Origin: Hemerocallis citrina
Lineage: Eukaryota > Streptophyta > Magnoliopsida > Asparagales > Asphodelaceae
Length of the DNA: 64,000 nucleotides
NCBI GenBank assembly: GCA_017893485.1
Contig: CM030363.1
Location: forward strand, 112,401,073-112,465,072
Direction: 5' to 3'
A program made the translations under genes and the position numbers. The notes below the pieces were generated by a model. The model was not told the DNA's origin. It made no database searches and saw only the letters and a program-made list of their open reading frames with translations. Of the stretch, positions 1-11,330 are shown piece by piece; position 1 is the first letter of the stretch; each line of letters starts with the position of its first letter.

Positions 1-774
1 AACCCTTGTCCTGAGCAAGAATGACACGATTGACCACCTCATCCCGATCGTTTTACAGCTCTTTCTCTCTGGCCTGCCATGCTAGATTCTCCTCCACCAG
101 CTCCTTCTTCTCCTTCGACAACTCTTCCCGAGAATGCTTTATTATTGCCAGCTCTGCCTTCAGCTTCTTCAGCCTCTGCCAGAGATCGTCATTTCGCCCC
201 ATGATCTTCTTCTGACCCGCTTCGGCCAACTGTGCCCATCGAAGGAGCTTCTTACGCCTCTGTTTCAGCTCAGCCCCATTAATGGTCGCTTGCTAGAAGA
301 AGAAAAAATGAACTTCAGCAAAAAACAATGGTCGTGGGGTGTCAGAAAAAAGAATGCCTATACCAGAATAGTGGCATGCACCCAATAGGCATAACCTCCT
401 CTTCTGATTCTTTTTTCAGAGTCGCCCAATTCGCGGGGAGTGGCAAGGTGTTCGGCAACCTACAGAGCATCAAGACACTCCGCCAGCAAGTTCACCTCAA
501 TGACGGAACATAAAGGCACCCACACCTTCGCCACCGAGGGCAACTTCGTGTGGATGGCGGCAGTCTTCAACGACGAGTGGGAATCTTCGGATCCTCCCAT
601 TTCTCTATTGGCTTTGACACCTCCACAATGCTGGATGATTTCTTAATTTTCGAGGAAGGCACTTCAGGCTCCGAAGGAGGGGACACTTCTGCGCCTTCAC
701 CTTCAACACTGTCGGTCTCTCCTTTAGCATATTGTCAGTCACCATTCTTAAGGATAAAAATGAGACAAAGTGGG
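1..774 (-). pseudogene. Decayed antisense-ORF-like segment (left copy)
   Basis: Read on the minus strand, this stretch gives a short acidic, serine-rich N-terminal-like piece (about 774-560), then broken frames, then a charged heptad-like helix at about 290-20 (rich in K, E, L, R), which looks like the coiled-coil tail of the antisense genes elsewhere in the window. A TATA-like run sits just upstream on the minus strand (798-808), and the same ~70-bp tandem repeat that lies beyond the next antisense gene follows at 845-1160. I infer a truncated relative of the element B antisense gene, with the Transposase_28-like middle missing. There are many stops and frame changes, and nothing here looks translatable. 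The assignment rests on position and composition, not on a clear domain, so it is weak. Confidence 0.35.
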
Positions 775-844
775 GAGAATAAAAAATGAAGTTGGAGATA
801 TATATAAGGGGAAGGAAATGCCCAATTATTGCAACCAACACGTG

Positions 845-1160
845 AGTTTGCACGTGAATTCACACGCGAGATGCACGTCCGAAGTTCCTGTAAAGATCCC
901 TCCAAAAAGGATTCCTTCCAAGAGTTCACCTAGTTACATACGAAAACCCTCCACGAATTCGCTGGGCTCTCTCCTTGCCTCTGAGCATGTTACTTTGGGT
1001 CACTTACGAATCTCTTTTGCAAATTCACTTTGTTCATGCCTCACCCCTTTGCTTGGTACTCTAGGTCACTCGCGAGTTTCTCTCACAAATTTCCTTAGCT
1101 TGGGACTCGCCTCTCGGCATGGTACTCCAGGTCACTCGTGAATTCTCCTTAAGTCTCAGC
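845..1160 (+). repeat. ~70-bp tandem repeat, short block (element B type)
   Basis: Three to four degenerate units with the recurring words GGCATGGTACTCCAGGTCAC and CTCGCGAATT-like text. They match the larger arrays at 4500-5378 and 18816-19200. The block separates two antisense-gene-like segments, which suggests a segmental duplication inside one element. Confidence 0.75.
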
Positions 1161-1240
1161 GCCCTCCGATACCCCTGCTCTTGGATGGCCATCTGAGATG
1201 TTCACAAAGGAGGGATAAAACAGCTCTGACAACTGTCTCT

Positions 1241-4200
1241 ATGTGACCAAACTGACGAAAATACTTTTATTACCACGGAATGGAAAGTACATCTCGAAGT
1301 TACATTTTTGGAATTACATAAGAAATTATAGGTCTAAGGTTCAAGGGCCTGACCCTCGGACTCCCTCATTAGCTCCCGGATTCAGGTTCATGACATCAAC
1401 ACCTGCGGAGCTCGTGCCTACCTCTGATGAACCAAGGACCTCTTGAACACTAGCGACATTGAACGAACTAGCCACTCTGCTTTGAGCATCACCTGGTGCC
1501 CTCAATCCGGAATGGGTCCCCAGGTAAGGGTCTCGCCTCGAGAACGGGTTCCAAAAAGTAGACGACATATCCGATTCCCCAAGCTTGACCCTTAAGCAAT
1601 ATATTTCCAAGTCTCTTTCCACAAGCCCGCTTCAGGATGGCCTCTGAGGATCGCTCTCCTACCGAACCATACACGGTGTCCCCATTGGTCCAGACTAGAG
1701 CTAATCTAATATCGGGCCTAGACACCTTAGGTGAGAGAGCTCCTACGCAGCACTTTGAGATCTCCAAATATGGTAGCTGAATGTCTCTTACCTCCTTCCA
1801 GAGCCGAGTGACGGTAGTCTCCACCTGTCGTAACTGGCCTCGGAAAGATCATATCTCCACCTGAGACTCACTCTCCCAAGGCTCATATCTCTCAATCTGG
1901 TCAACAAAATGATTCAAGTCTTAAGAGTCAGATAAAGACGCTAAAATGTGGACAAACAAAACAAGTTATAACTGACGAAGCGTTCTCATTTAAAAACGAC
2001 AAAGATGCAAGGAGGTGGTGGCCAGTCTGCATTCGATATCAATACAATATAGAATAAAATGCCGCAACCATTGATTTAGGAGATAGGGGCACCACCCGAG
2101 TAAAGACTTGGAGAGCCTCAGTCCCGACCGTCTGATGTTCAACTGGTGACAAGAGAACCTCCTCATATCCCGACGGCACTTCTTCGAGTGTTGGGGGAGC
2201 ACTACCGATCCCCAGCTCGAAGGAGAGGCCATCGAGGTCAAGGTTAGGATACCTCTACTTGATGTGTTGAAGGGCCCGATCATACCCCTGGTCTTGCCCC
2301 ATCATGACCTTGTCCATAGTTTTCTCTAGGTCCTTAATTAGCTCCCTCCTGCTTCGCCTCTAAAGATGCCTTCTCCTTCTGCAGACACTCCTGGTCTGAG
2401 GCCATGGACGAAAGCTCTGCCTCCAAAGCTTTCTCTCTCTTCTCGAGGCCCTCAACCTAGAGCTTCAGATTCTTATACTCACTCCTTCTCCACCAGGGAT
2501 GCCCTCCGGTTGGCGCACTTGAGCTCATGCTCAAATTGCCTCTTCTTCTCCGCCCCTTGGAGAATGACCTGCAAAATGAGAGTAAAACACTTAGAGAAAT
2601 TCAAAACTAGAAATGAAAGGATGTGACTCATCAAGATATGGTCCATACCATAACGGAGGCTTGAATGAACTTAAGGTAGCTCGAGCCGTAGGTTTGGTGA
2701 GGGTCTTCCTGTCTCTCTGTGGAGCTAGGTGGTTATTCACCTTGAGGGTCACCATGCCCTCCATTATGGTGTCAACCACCTTCACGGCCCAATCGGGCTT
2801 GAAAGTTACCTCGACCTTCTTGTTGAGAACAATCCACAATACCGGATGAATCGGGGGAAGCGAAGATGTGGCCAACTCGGTAACCTTGAGCGCTTCCTCA
2901 CTTGGCGGAGCCCTCGGGGATTCCTCCGGGCCGATGATGGTGAGGGCCTTCAACCTTTTCGTCCTATCAGAACGTCCCTCCGGTGACCTGTCGGAGGTCA
3001 AGACAGACACCCTCTTCTTCCCTTCGAATCATCGATGGCCTTTTCCTTCTCCAGTTCGGCCCTACAAGATGCGCTGGCATTGTGATTAATCATGGCTACA
3101 AAGGAAAACATGGTAACGTTAAGACAAGGCAAAAGGTCGGCTAATAAAATAAACTGAGAACATGCGGAGCACGAATGGACTCAAGCTGCATTCTGCGAGA
3201 CTCATTTCAGTCATCCTCACCCAGTCTATGTTGCTCCCTTCGAATAACTTCATGAACTCCACTACCTCCTCCAAAGTGAAGTCCTTTGTCTTCGGAACCT
3301 TAATCTTCAAGATGTCGTACACCCATAAGTGGGGTGTCCCAAGGCTTAGGGCTGTAAAAAATAAAATACTTCGACTTCTAATCCTTCATGGAGTCCGGGT
3401 GGTTATGGACCAAGCAATATTTGTGGCAAGGGGTAAGAAAACACCGCCCCTAGTACACCTAAGCTGAGCTTAGGCCTAAGCACATGCGAAAATACTTTGA
3501 GATTCAAGGGCACCCCCTTCTTCTTGCACAGCATGATGAAGCTGGCCAACTGCTTCCAGGAGTTGGGACCATACTACATAGGGCACACCCCTGCCAAATT
3601 CAGAACCTCTTTGTCAAACAGGTGCATGGGGAGGTGGATGTCCGAGACAAATGCATCTAGGGGAACATGCAGAACCACTCAGAGAAGTTGTTAGTCGAAT
3701 GAATCTCTGGGTTTGGGATGAGCATGTCAAAATCTTGGGGATATGGAAAGTGTTCCGGATGTTGGGAAGGTCGGTCACCACCACGCTATTCGTCGTCGTG
3801 TCCAACTCTATCTTCGGCCGACCCGGTGAGGACGGCTGCACCCTGAACTGGACCGTGTCGATTAATTCATCTGGGTACATTCGGATGGATCCACTCAGAA
3901 ACAGCCAAACCACACCCCTCCGGCTTGAACTCCATCGGTTGGTACTCTATATCCAGGAGATAGACAAATTTCTCATTTTTCCTTAAAGGCTGACGTACTC
4001 GAGGTGGGGGAATTTCTACCACACTGTCAGAAAAAGACTCCTTACCCTCTATGTCCTAGGGAATTCCTTAAAATTCCTCTTCTCTCTCCTCCTCAAGCCC
4101 CTCATCGAAAGGAACGCGAAAATAGCTCGAACTCTCCCCCACTTCACTTTTCAGTTTCCAAGACCTCTAGGACTCTGCCGGCCGACAAAGACAACTGAGA

Positions 4201-4269
4201 CGAGGACTGCAAGGGTGACTCTCTTCGGCCCGATGATGAGGCTGAGTCATCAGACTGGTCCCTAGACAT
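1241..4269 (-). pseudogene. Antisense gene of element B (Transposase_28-like), decayed
   Basis: The minus strand starts at 4269 with MSRDQSDDSASSSG, close to the start of the element C copy (MSRTQSGSEASSSG). Broken frames from about 3990 to 3300 encode the conserved core, including LPMHLF, YGPNSWKQLASFIMLC and a DSMKD..KYF-like stretch. These match the Pfam 'putative gypsy type transposon' (Transposase_28) family and the copies in A and C. Further minus-strand blocks follow: 3010-2591, a coiled-coil block at about 2570-2340 preceded by a splice-acceptor-like tract, and a poorly kept tail at 1824-1341. Frameshifts and stops are frequent. The molecular role of this family is not known; I assign homology only. 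The gene has its own TATA box at 4409-4415 and lies antisense to the element's presumed pol. Confidence 0.6.
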
Positions 4270-4408
4270 AGGTTGACACTTTACTTGGTTGCAGAGTTAC
4301 AAAAGAGTTGCCAGAAAAACCGTCTATGGGATTCCTGAATGTTCTAAAAAGAGAAGCTCTGGCTAGAGAAAGAGAAAGTAATCCTGAAAAGTGAGAATGG
4401 AGAGGAGA

Positions 4409-4415
4409 ATTTATA
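4409..4415 (-). promoter_or_regulatory. TATA box of the element B antisense gene
   Basis: TATAAAT on the minus strand, about 140 bp upstream of the ATG at 4269. Elements A and C have a TATA-like box at a similar distance from the homologous start. That recurrence is the main support. Confidence 0.5.
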
Positions 4416-4499
4416 GAGCGGAACACGGCTTCTCAATAACTATGGTCACATGACGGCTCCTCGATAACCGCAAAGCCACGTGAGGACATGATTCAACAT

Positions 4500-5378
4500 C
4501 ACTCACCCAACTTCATCCAATTCGTGTGGCTTGGGCCTCGCCTTTCGACATGGTACTTCGTGTCTTTCACAAATTCGCTTGGCTCGTGCCTCACTCCTCG
4601 GCATGGTAGTCGGGGTCATTTGCAAATTTCACTCAAACAAATTTTCTTGGCTTGGGCCTCGCCTCTCGGCACGGTACTCCGGATCACTCGTGAATTTCTC
4701 TCACAAACAAATTCCCTTGACTCGGGTCTCGCCTCTTGGCATGGTACTCCGGGTCACTCGCGAATTTCCCTCACAAACAAATTTTCTTGACTCGGGCCTT
4801 ACCTCTCGGCATGGTATTTCCGGTCACTCACGATTGCTCTCACAAATTCACTTGGCTCGTGCTTCGCCCCTCAGCATGGTAATCTGGGTCACTCGCAAAT
4901 TTTCCTCACAAACAAATTCTCTTGACTCGAGCCTCGCCTCGCCACATTGCACTCTGAGTCACTCGCGAATGTATCTGACAAATTTGCTTGTCTTGTGCAC
5001 ACACTTGCCCCTCTGCATGGTAATCCAGGTTGCTTGCGAATTTTTCTTACAAGTAAATTCTCTTGGCTCGTGCCTCGCCCTTCGGCATGGTAATTCGGGT
5101 CGCTCGCAAATTTCGTTCACAAACAAATTCACTTAGCACGTGCCTCACCCCTCTGCATGGTACTCCAGGTCACTCGCAAATTTTCCTCATAAATAAATTC
5201 ACTTAGCTCGGGCCACCCGCCTCAGAATGGTAATCTAGGTCACTCGTGAATTACTCCAACATGTTTGTCTGGCCCGTCCCTCATCCATCGGCATGGTAAT
5301 CCAGGTCACTCGCGAATTTCTTTGACAAATCTCTTGGCTAGTGCCTCACCCCTCGGCATGGTACTCTGAGTCACTCGC
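4500..5378 (+). repeat. ~70-bp tandem array of element B (interrupted)
   Basis: About 13 degenerate units spaced 65-72 bp, each with a CTTGGCTCGTGCCTCGCC-like word, GGCATGGTA and GGGTCACTCGCGAATTT. The array continues at 18816-19200 after the insertion of element C. The units share no obvious sequence with the arrays of A, C or E. Confidence 0.85.
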
Positions 5379-5960
5379 TGATGCGGTTTGTTTCTGGGAG
5401 ACGTGTGGATGCACCAGGTGTGAGTTCTTACTCGATTTGTATTGAAGGAGAAAGCTGCTGGTCAGACGACCCTTGGCTGGCCGAGCTACCTGTGACGGGC
5501 TTTGAGTGAGGTGGATGTCTGGGCTCGGATCAGAGAGCTCGGATCCGAGGTCTTGTGTACCTGCAGACGGTCTAGAAATACCGGGGTTGGTTCCGGTGGC
5601 AGACCCTCCGACGATCTATTCAGTCACTAGGATAGAGCAACAGTAACTAGGGTTTTAGTGGGAAAAGTTTGATTACCTCTGAAGAAAGGAGAGGGCCTGG
5701 TATTTATAGGAGATTCCAATCGGGTCCAGACCCATTTGGGGCTGGGCCGGACCCGGTTACCCGATTGGCTGAAGCGGTGGAAATTCGGGCGGTATAGGGC
5801 TGACGTGGCAGGCGCCGGAGTGGTTTCCGGGCTGACGTGGCAGAGCTCCGGGCAGGGTTTCCGGTGCTGACGTGGCAGATCTGAAAGATCAGAAAGGACG
5901 CGTATCCTGAGGGGATCCAGTGGCTCAGGGTGAGCCACGTTTTATTCCTGACCCATATCA
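5379..5960 (-). repeat. 3' LTR of element C
   Basis: Runs TGATGCGG to CATATCA on the plus strand. It is about 97% identical by eye to 18233-18815. A minus-strand TATA box lies at 5701-5708, and three TGACGTGG words lie at 5801, 5833 and 5868. Confidence 0.95.
5801..5875 (-). promoter_or_regulatory. Triple TGACGTGG (bZIP-type) cluster, left LTR
   Basis: Three copies of TGACGTGG (minus strand CCACGTCA) start at 5801, 5833 and 5868, spaced 32-35 bp. They lie about 95-165 bp upstream of the LTR's minus-strand TATA box (5701-5708). This core is a known plant bZIP target (C-box/G-box hybrid, also UPRE-like). The regular spacing suggests a promoter enhancer. That is inference; binding is not shown. 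Confidence 0.55.
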
Positions 5961-5978
5961 CAAGCCCCACACTCCCGC
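5961..5978 (-). promoter_or_regulatory. Polypurine tract of element C
   Basis: On the minus strand a purine-rich GCGGGAGTGTGGGGCTTG ends directly at the TGATATGGG start of the 3' LTR. Elements B and E also have a GGGGCT-type tract directly before their 3' LTRs. Confidence 0.8.
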
Positions 5979-6129
5979 AGGGTTGGTTGATCCAGCAGTG
6001 CGGGGGTGACTCCTGGTCCTTAGGGGAAGGGCAGATGTCAGGGTAAGAAGTAGGATCTATTGTTTCCCGAAGATGGCCAGGGGCAGGAGGAATGGACCCC
6101 TCGTTGGATGTGCGGGAGGTGAAGTTTTT

Positions 6130-9060
6130 AGGAGGGGGGAGTTGGTAGTGCGCATGCCGAGCTCACTAGGTCGGCGGTCGAGCTTGTGGGGTCGGCGGAC
6201 GAACCCTACGGGTCGGCGGACGACTGACTCGCTAGTTGGAAGAGCGAGGGGTCGTCCAGGCCATCCGATGAGGCTCGTTTTGTCGAGCGTTGGGGATCGG
6301 CATCCGAGGTCATGAGGTCGGCGCCATGGTGAGCATTTTTGGGTCGGCAGTCGGGCTCATGGGGTTGGTTGGACGAGACCTAAGGGTCGGCGGACGACGG
6401 CCTCGCTAGTTGGAAGAGCGATGGGTCGGTGTCCGAGGTCATGAGGTCGGCCTGACGAGCGTCTTGCTAGTTAGGAGAGCGAGGAGGAGGTGAGACTCGA
6501 GCTTCGATCCGAGCGCCAAGTCCCTACTGGGAAAGGGGGAGTGGCTCGAGCTTCGATCCGAGCTCCGAGTGTTTTACTGAGAAGGGAGAAGGGGCTTGGT
6601 TCGAAGTTCGATCCGAGAGTCGAGCTCCACACTGAGAAAGGGGAAGTAGCCTTGGCTCGAGCTTCGATCCGAGCGTCGAGCCCCCACTGAGTAAGAGGGA
6701 GTAGCCTGGCCCGAGCTCAGGGGGTCGGCGGTCGAGACCTAAGGGTCGGCGGACGACTGCCTCGCTAGTTGGAAGAGCGATGGGTCGGTGTCCGAGGTCA
6801 TGAGGTCGGCCTGACGAGCGTCTTGCTAGTTAGGAGAGCGAGGAGGAGGTGAGACTCGAGCTTCGATCCGAGTGCCGAGTCCCTACTGGGAAAGGAGGAG
6901 TGGCTCGAGCTTCGATCCGAGCTCTGAGTGTTTTACTGAGAAGGGGGAAGGGGCTTGGTTCGAGTTTCGATCCGAGCGTCGAGCTCCACACTGAGAAAGG
7001 GGAAGTAGCCTGGCTCGAGCTTCGATCCGAGCGTCGAGCCCCCACTGAGAAAGGGGGAGTAGCCTGACCCGAGCTCAGGGGGTCGGTGGTCGAGACCTAA
7101 GGGTCGGCGGACGACTGCCTCGCTAGTTGGAAGAGCGATAGGGTCGGTGTCCGAGGTCATGAGGTCGGCCTGACGAGCATCTTGCTAGTTAGGAGAGCGA
7201 GGAGGTGAGACTCGAGCTTCGATCCGAGCGTCGAGTCCCTACTGGGAAAGGAGGAGTGGCTCGAGCTTCGATCCGAGCTCCGAGTGTTTTACTGAGAAGG
7301 GGGAAGGGGCTTGGTTCGAGTTTCGATCCGAGCGTCGAGCTTCACACTGAGAATGGGGAAGTAGCCTGGCTCGAGCTTCGATCCGAGCGTCGAGCCCCCA
7401 CTGAGAAAGGGGGAGTAGCCTGACCCGAGCTCAGGGGGTCGGTGGTCGAGACCTAAGGGTCGGCGGACGACTGCCTCGCTAGTTGGAAGAGCGAGGGGTC
7501 GTCCAGGCCATCCGATGGGTCGTTGTCCGAGGTCAGGAGATCGGCCTGACGAGCGTCTCGTTAGTTAGAAGAGTGAGGGGGGAGGTGAGACTCGAGCCCC
7601 GATCCGAGTGCCGAGTCCATACTGGGAAAGGAGAAGGGGCTTGGTTCGAATTTCGATCCGAGCGTCGAGCCCCACACTGAGAAAGAGGAAGTAGCCTGGC
7701 TCGAGCTTCGATCCGAGCATCGAGCCCCCACTGAGTAAGAGGGAGAATGTGGGTTGGCTCGAACTTTGATCCGAGTGTCGAGCCTCTATTTGTGATAGGG
7801 GAAGTGGCCTGGCTCGCGCTTCGATCCGAGCGTCGAGCCCCTGCTGATGGGCGCACGGTTGTTTTAGACTGCCTCTTCGAAAGTTCTTCTTCTAGGATCC
7901 ACTTCGATTCCGCAAAAGCCTGTTTGGATCGCTTTTTGGAAGACATTGGTACTGGGTTGAACAGAAGTAAGTGGGAGATGATGAACAGATCTAGACTCTT
8001 CAGTGAAGCCAAGAAATGAGATTGACGAGAAGTGGCCATGTGGCTTGCGTTCTTATCCGAGCATCGAGTCCCCACTAAGCAAGGAGAAGTTGCCTGGCTC
8101 GAGTTCCGAGCTTCACCTGTAAAAAGAGAAGGCGGTCTGGCTCGCGGTTCTATCCGAGCGCCGAGCCCCATCTGAGAAAAGAGAAGGCGGTATGGCTCGA
8201 ACTTCCATCCGAGCGTCGAGTTCCACCTGTTGAAAGGAGAAGGTGGGTGGCTCGAATTTCCATCCGAGCGTCGAGCCCCACCTGTTGAAAGGAGAAGGTG
8301 GCCTGGCTCGAGTTTCCATCCGAGCGTCGAGCCCTACCTGTGAAAGGAGAAGGTGGTGTGGCTCGGGATTCCATCCGAGGGTCGAGCCCCTCCTGTTGAA
8401 AGGAGAAGGTGGTGTGGCTCGAGATTCCATCCGAGCGTCGAGCCCCACCTTGACATGGAGAAGGTTGCCTGGCTCGAGTTCCTATCCGAACGTCGACCCC
8501 CACCTGTTGAAGGAGAAGGTGGTATGGCTCGAATTTCCATCCGAGTGTCGAGCCTGGCTCACGCTTCGATCCGAGCGTCGAGCCCCTACTGATGGGTGCA
8601 CGGTTGTTTTAGACTGCCTCTTCGAAAGTTCTTCTTCTAGGATCCACTTTGATTCCGCAAAAGCCTGTTTGGATCGCTTTTTGGAAGACATTGGTAATGG
8701 GTTGAACAGAAGTAAGTGGGAGATGATGAACAGATCTAGACTCTTCAGTGAAGCCAAGAAATGAGATTGACGAGAAGTGGCCGTGTGGCTTGCGTTCTTA
8801 TCTGAGCATCGAGTCCCCACTAAGCAAGGAGAAGTTGCCTGGCTCGAGTTCCGAGCTTCACCTGTAAAAAGAGAAGGCGGTCTGGCTCGCGGTTCTATCC
8901 GAGCGCCGAGCCCCATCTGAGAAAAGAGAAGGCGGTAATGCTCGAACTTCCATCCGAGCGTCGAGTTCCACCTGTTGAAAGGAGAAGGTGGGTGGCTCGA
9001 ATTTCCATCCGAGCGTCGAGCCCCACCTGTTGAAAGGAGAAGGTGATTTGTCTTCGAGCT
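6130..9060 (+). repeat. Second tandem array of element C (three sub-arrays)
   Basis: About 2.9 kb of GC-rich repeats lie between the antisense gene and the 3' LTR. At 6160-7700 there is a higher-order unit of about 355-380 bp (GAGACTCGAGCTTCGATCC recurs near 6491, 6851, 7206 and 7586). At 8100-9050 there are ~60-bp units of the form GGCTCGA..ATCCGAGCGTCGAGCC. A ~745-bp direct duplication places the same unique-looking 180-bp segment at 7845-8020 and 8590-8766. Long ORFs here on both strands follow from the repetition and are not credible genes. Confidence 0.85.
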
Positions 9061-9269
9061 TCGACCCGAGCTCTCTGACTTGGCGCAATTTCGCACTTGT
9101 TGCTAGGGGGTGATTTCTGTCTAGCAAATAGGAAGGGGTAGTATTGGAATTTTACCCTTTCTGCTGACGTCATGGCACAAAGATCAACGTTTGCTTAGCC
9201 GTTGGATCTTGTCAGATAAGATCTAACGGCTAGATACTTATTTGCGAAAATCGAGGAGTCGTTGTCTAC

Positions 9270-9277
9270 TTTAAAAA
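9270..9277 (+). promoter_or_regulatory. TATA-like box of the element C antisense gene
   Basis: TTTAAAAA lies about 150 bp upstream of the ATG at 9424, followed by a C/T-rich leader. The position matches the TATA boxes of the homologous genes in A and B. Confidence 0.45.
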
Positions 9278-10688
9278 CCCCCACCCCCTCATTTTTCTTT
9301 TCACCTTATCACTTATAATTTCCAACTTTCCAACTTAGCGCAGGCATTTCGATCGCTGTCGGCGGATTCTTCGTAGAGAAGCGTAACTTTCAAAGCACCA
9401 GGTTAGTAATTCTCTTTTTTGAAATGTCGCGTACTCAGTCTGGATCCGAGGCTAGTTCGTCTGGTCACTCGGAGATGGAGTCAGATTTGGAAACGTCATC
9501 GTCTCTGGGCAAGTACCAGGTCTAAGAGGAGGTTTTCTCCGAACCTGGCTCCGATGGCGACAGTGACGTAGCTTTAATCGTGCAACCGCTGAGTTCTCGG
9601 AGGCTAGGGAAGGAGCCGATGGAAGAGGGCGGTGCGGCCGAGGATAGTGATGAGGAGGACGAGGAGTCGGATCAGGGCACTAGTGATGATGAAGAGGGTG
9701 GTGGTGGTGATGAAGAGGGTGATGAAGGAGAGCAGGGCGACACGGAAAGTGAGGGAGGAGAGGGTATTGGTGCGCCGGGGGTCGGTCACGGAGAAGATCT
9801 GCCTCCATTGCCCCCCTTGTCGACGCCCTCCCCCGAGCGCAAGCCTCGGCCACGTCGGAAGAAGAGAGTCCTCACCATCCCTCAAAGTCCTTCTTCGCCT
9901 GACGAGGATGCGCCGAGGACGGGCCTTGATGTTCCACCTGTTACCTTTTGGAATCCCGTGTCGATACGAATGTATCCCGACGATGTGAAGGATATTCAAC
10001 CGATCCCTCCCGTGCCAGGTGAAAACACAAGGACGAAAATTCGTGCGGACAACACTCCCAGCGTCCTAAGACCGGAGTACCTGAATATCATCAGGGCTGC
10101 TTACTATATTCCGAGGGAGTACGAGCTCTTACAGCCGAGCCCGGGTATTCGTCCCACGACAGTGCTGGCTCCGGGCTATTGCATATTTCCAGAGCACGCC
10201 TTCATCTCGGGGTTGAGGTTCCCCATGCACCCTTTCGTAAAGATGGTCTTGAACTGGGTGGAGCTGTCCCCCATGCAGTACGGCCCCAACTCGTGGAAGC
10301 ACCTCATCTGCTTCATCCTGAAGTGCCAAGAGAAAGGGGTGAGGCCGAGGACTTTCCTACTTCCGTGCCATTTTTAGTATTGGTTCGCTCGGAGATATTG
10401 AGGGCGTATTCTTCTTCACGCCGAGACCGAACAAAAAAGTGGTGCACGGCCACCCGGATTCGATTAAGAATTGGAGGGATAAGTATTTTGTCGTGAAGAC
10501 CGAAGGGTCATGGGACATCCCGACTCAGTGAGATTTTGTGAAGCCGAAGCGCAAGCCCCCGAAGAGGAGTGAGTTAACTGCCAGGGAGTGGGGGAAGGTT
10601 GACCATATACTCAGGGGAGACAGCATCGCATGGCACCGGGTGACCGAGGTTCACCTAGCGAGGGCCGGACTGAGTCCCGCCGACCCTA

Positions 10689-10764
10689 GTATGTCTCTTT
10701 CCTTATTTTTTCATCTTTCTGCCTTCGTGTTAACGTTTAGCCTTCCTTTCCTGTCTTGTTGTAG
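10689..10764 (+). other. Intron 1 of the element C antisense gene
   Basis: GTATGTCTC to TTGTTGTAG, 76 bp, T-rich, phase 1. The homologous gene in element A has a 75-bp intron at the same codon position (38790-38864). Confidence 0.75.
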
Positions 10765-11262
10765 GGATGTCGACACAACAGGCACAAGCCAAGCAGATTC
10801 TGCTCGCCGCTGCCGAGAAGACGAGGCAGGAGAAGAAGAGGAAAGAAGAGCAGGATCGCCTCGCTGCCGAGAAGCGGAAGCTTTTTGCTCAGCTTCAGCA
10901 AGCCGGAGGGCCCTCTAACGCGCCTCCCCCAGCGCCCGAGGAACTAGCCTTTGGCGAAGAAGCAGAAGAAGCATCACCATTCGTCGCGGTCGGCTCGAGA
11001 CCCAGCGGGGGGATCGGGGAAAACGGTCGAAGCCCCGTCACAACAGCTTCCCCCCGTACGTCCGAGCGCGGCGGAGTTGGTGGGAAGGATGGCGACGATG
11101 CCCTTCGTCCCCAATTGGTCGATCCTGAAGGGGGACACAACTCTCGACGGACCCGTATCGATGGAGTTCGTCTCGAAGGCCATCACCGATCGGGATGGAA
11201 TGGCCTTGGCGGCGCAGACGGCCGATCAGGCCTACATGCGCTGGGCCCAAGCCACCCTCTCA

Positions 11263-11330
11263 GTAAGTTGTCCGAGGCCCATCTGATGAGTGGACTTGTA
11301 ATTATCGCTAACTTTGATTTTTCTTGACAG
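11263..11330 (+). other. Intron 2 of the element C antisense gene
   Basis: GTAAGTTG to TTCTTGACAG, 68 bp, phase 0. The element A counterpart is at about 38194-38271. Removing the intron joins the frame of exon 2 to that of the coiled-coil exon exactly. Confidence 0.75.

Larger units (their letters stand above)
1181..5378 (+). mobile_element. Element B (Tat-lineage Ty3/gypsy), left part of its 3' region
   Basis: This part holds an antisense gene (minus strand) and a ~70-bp tandem array. It is continuous with 18816-19690 once element C (5379-18815) is removed: the array is cut at a GTCACTCGC word, and CTCGC is repeated on the far side. The order antisense gene, array, purine-rich tract, LTR matches elements A and C, which places B on the plus strand. 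No gag or pol of B is in the window. The left boundary is uncertain because 1-1180 looks like a second, partial copy of the same module. Confidence 0.6.

Noticed and set aside
8100..9050. CRISPR array (regular short repeats)
   Set aside because: Units are contiguous tandem copies without unique spacers, inside a plant retrotransposon.
6490..9127. Many 70-212-codon ORFs on both strands as genes
   Set aside because: Products of GC-rich tandem repeats in the second array of element C; the same peptides recur in several frames.
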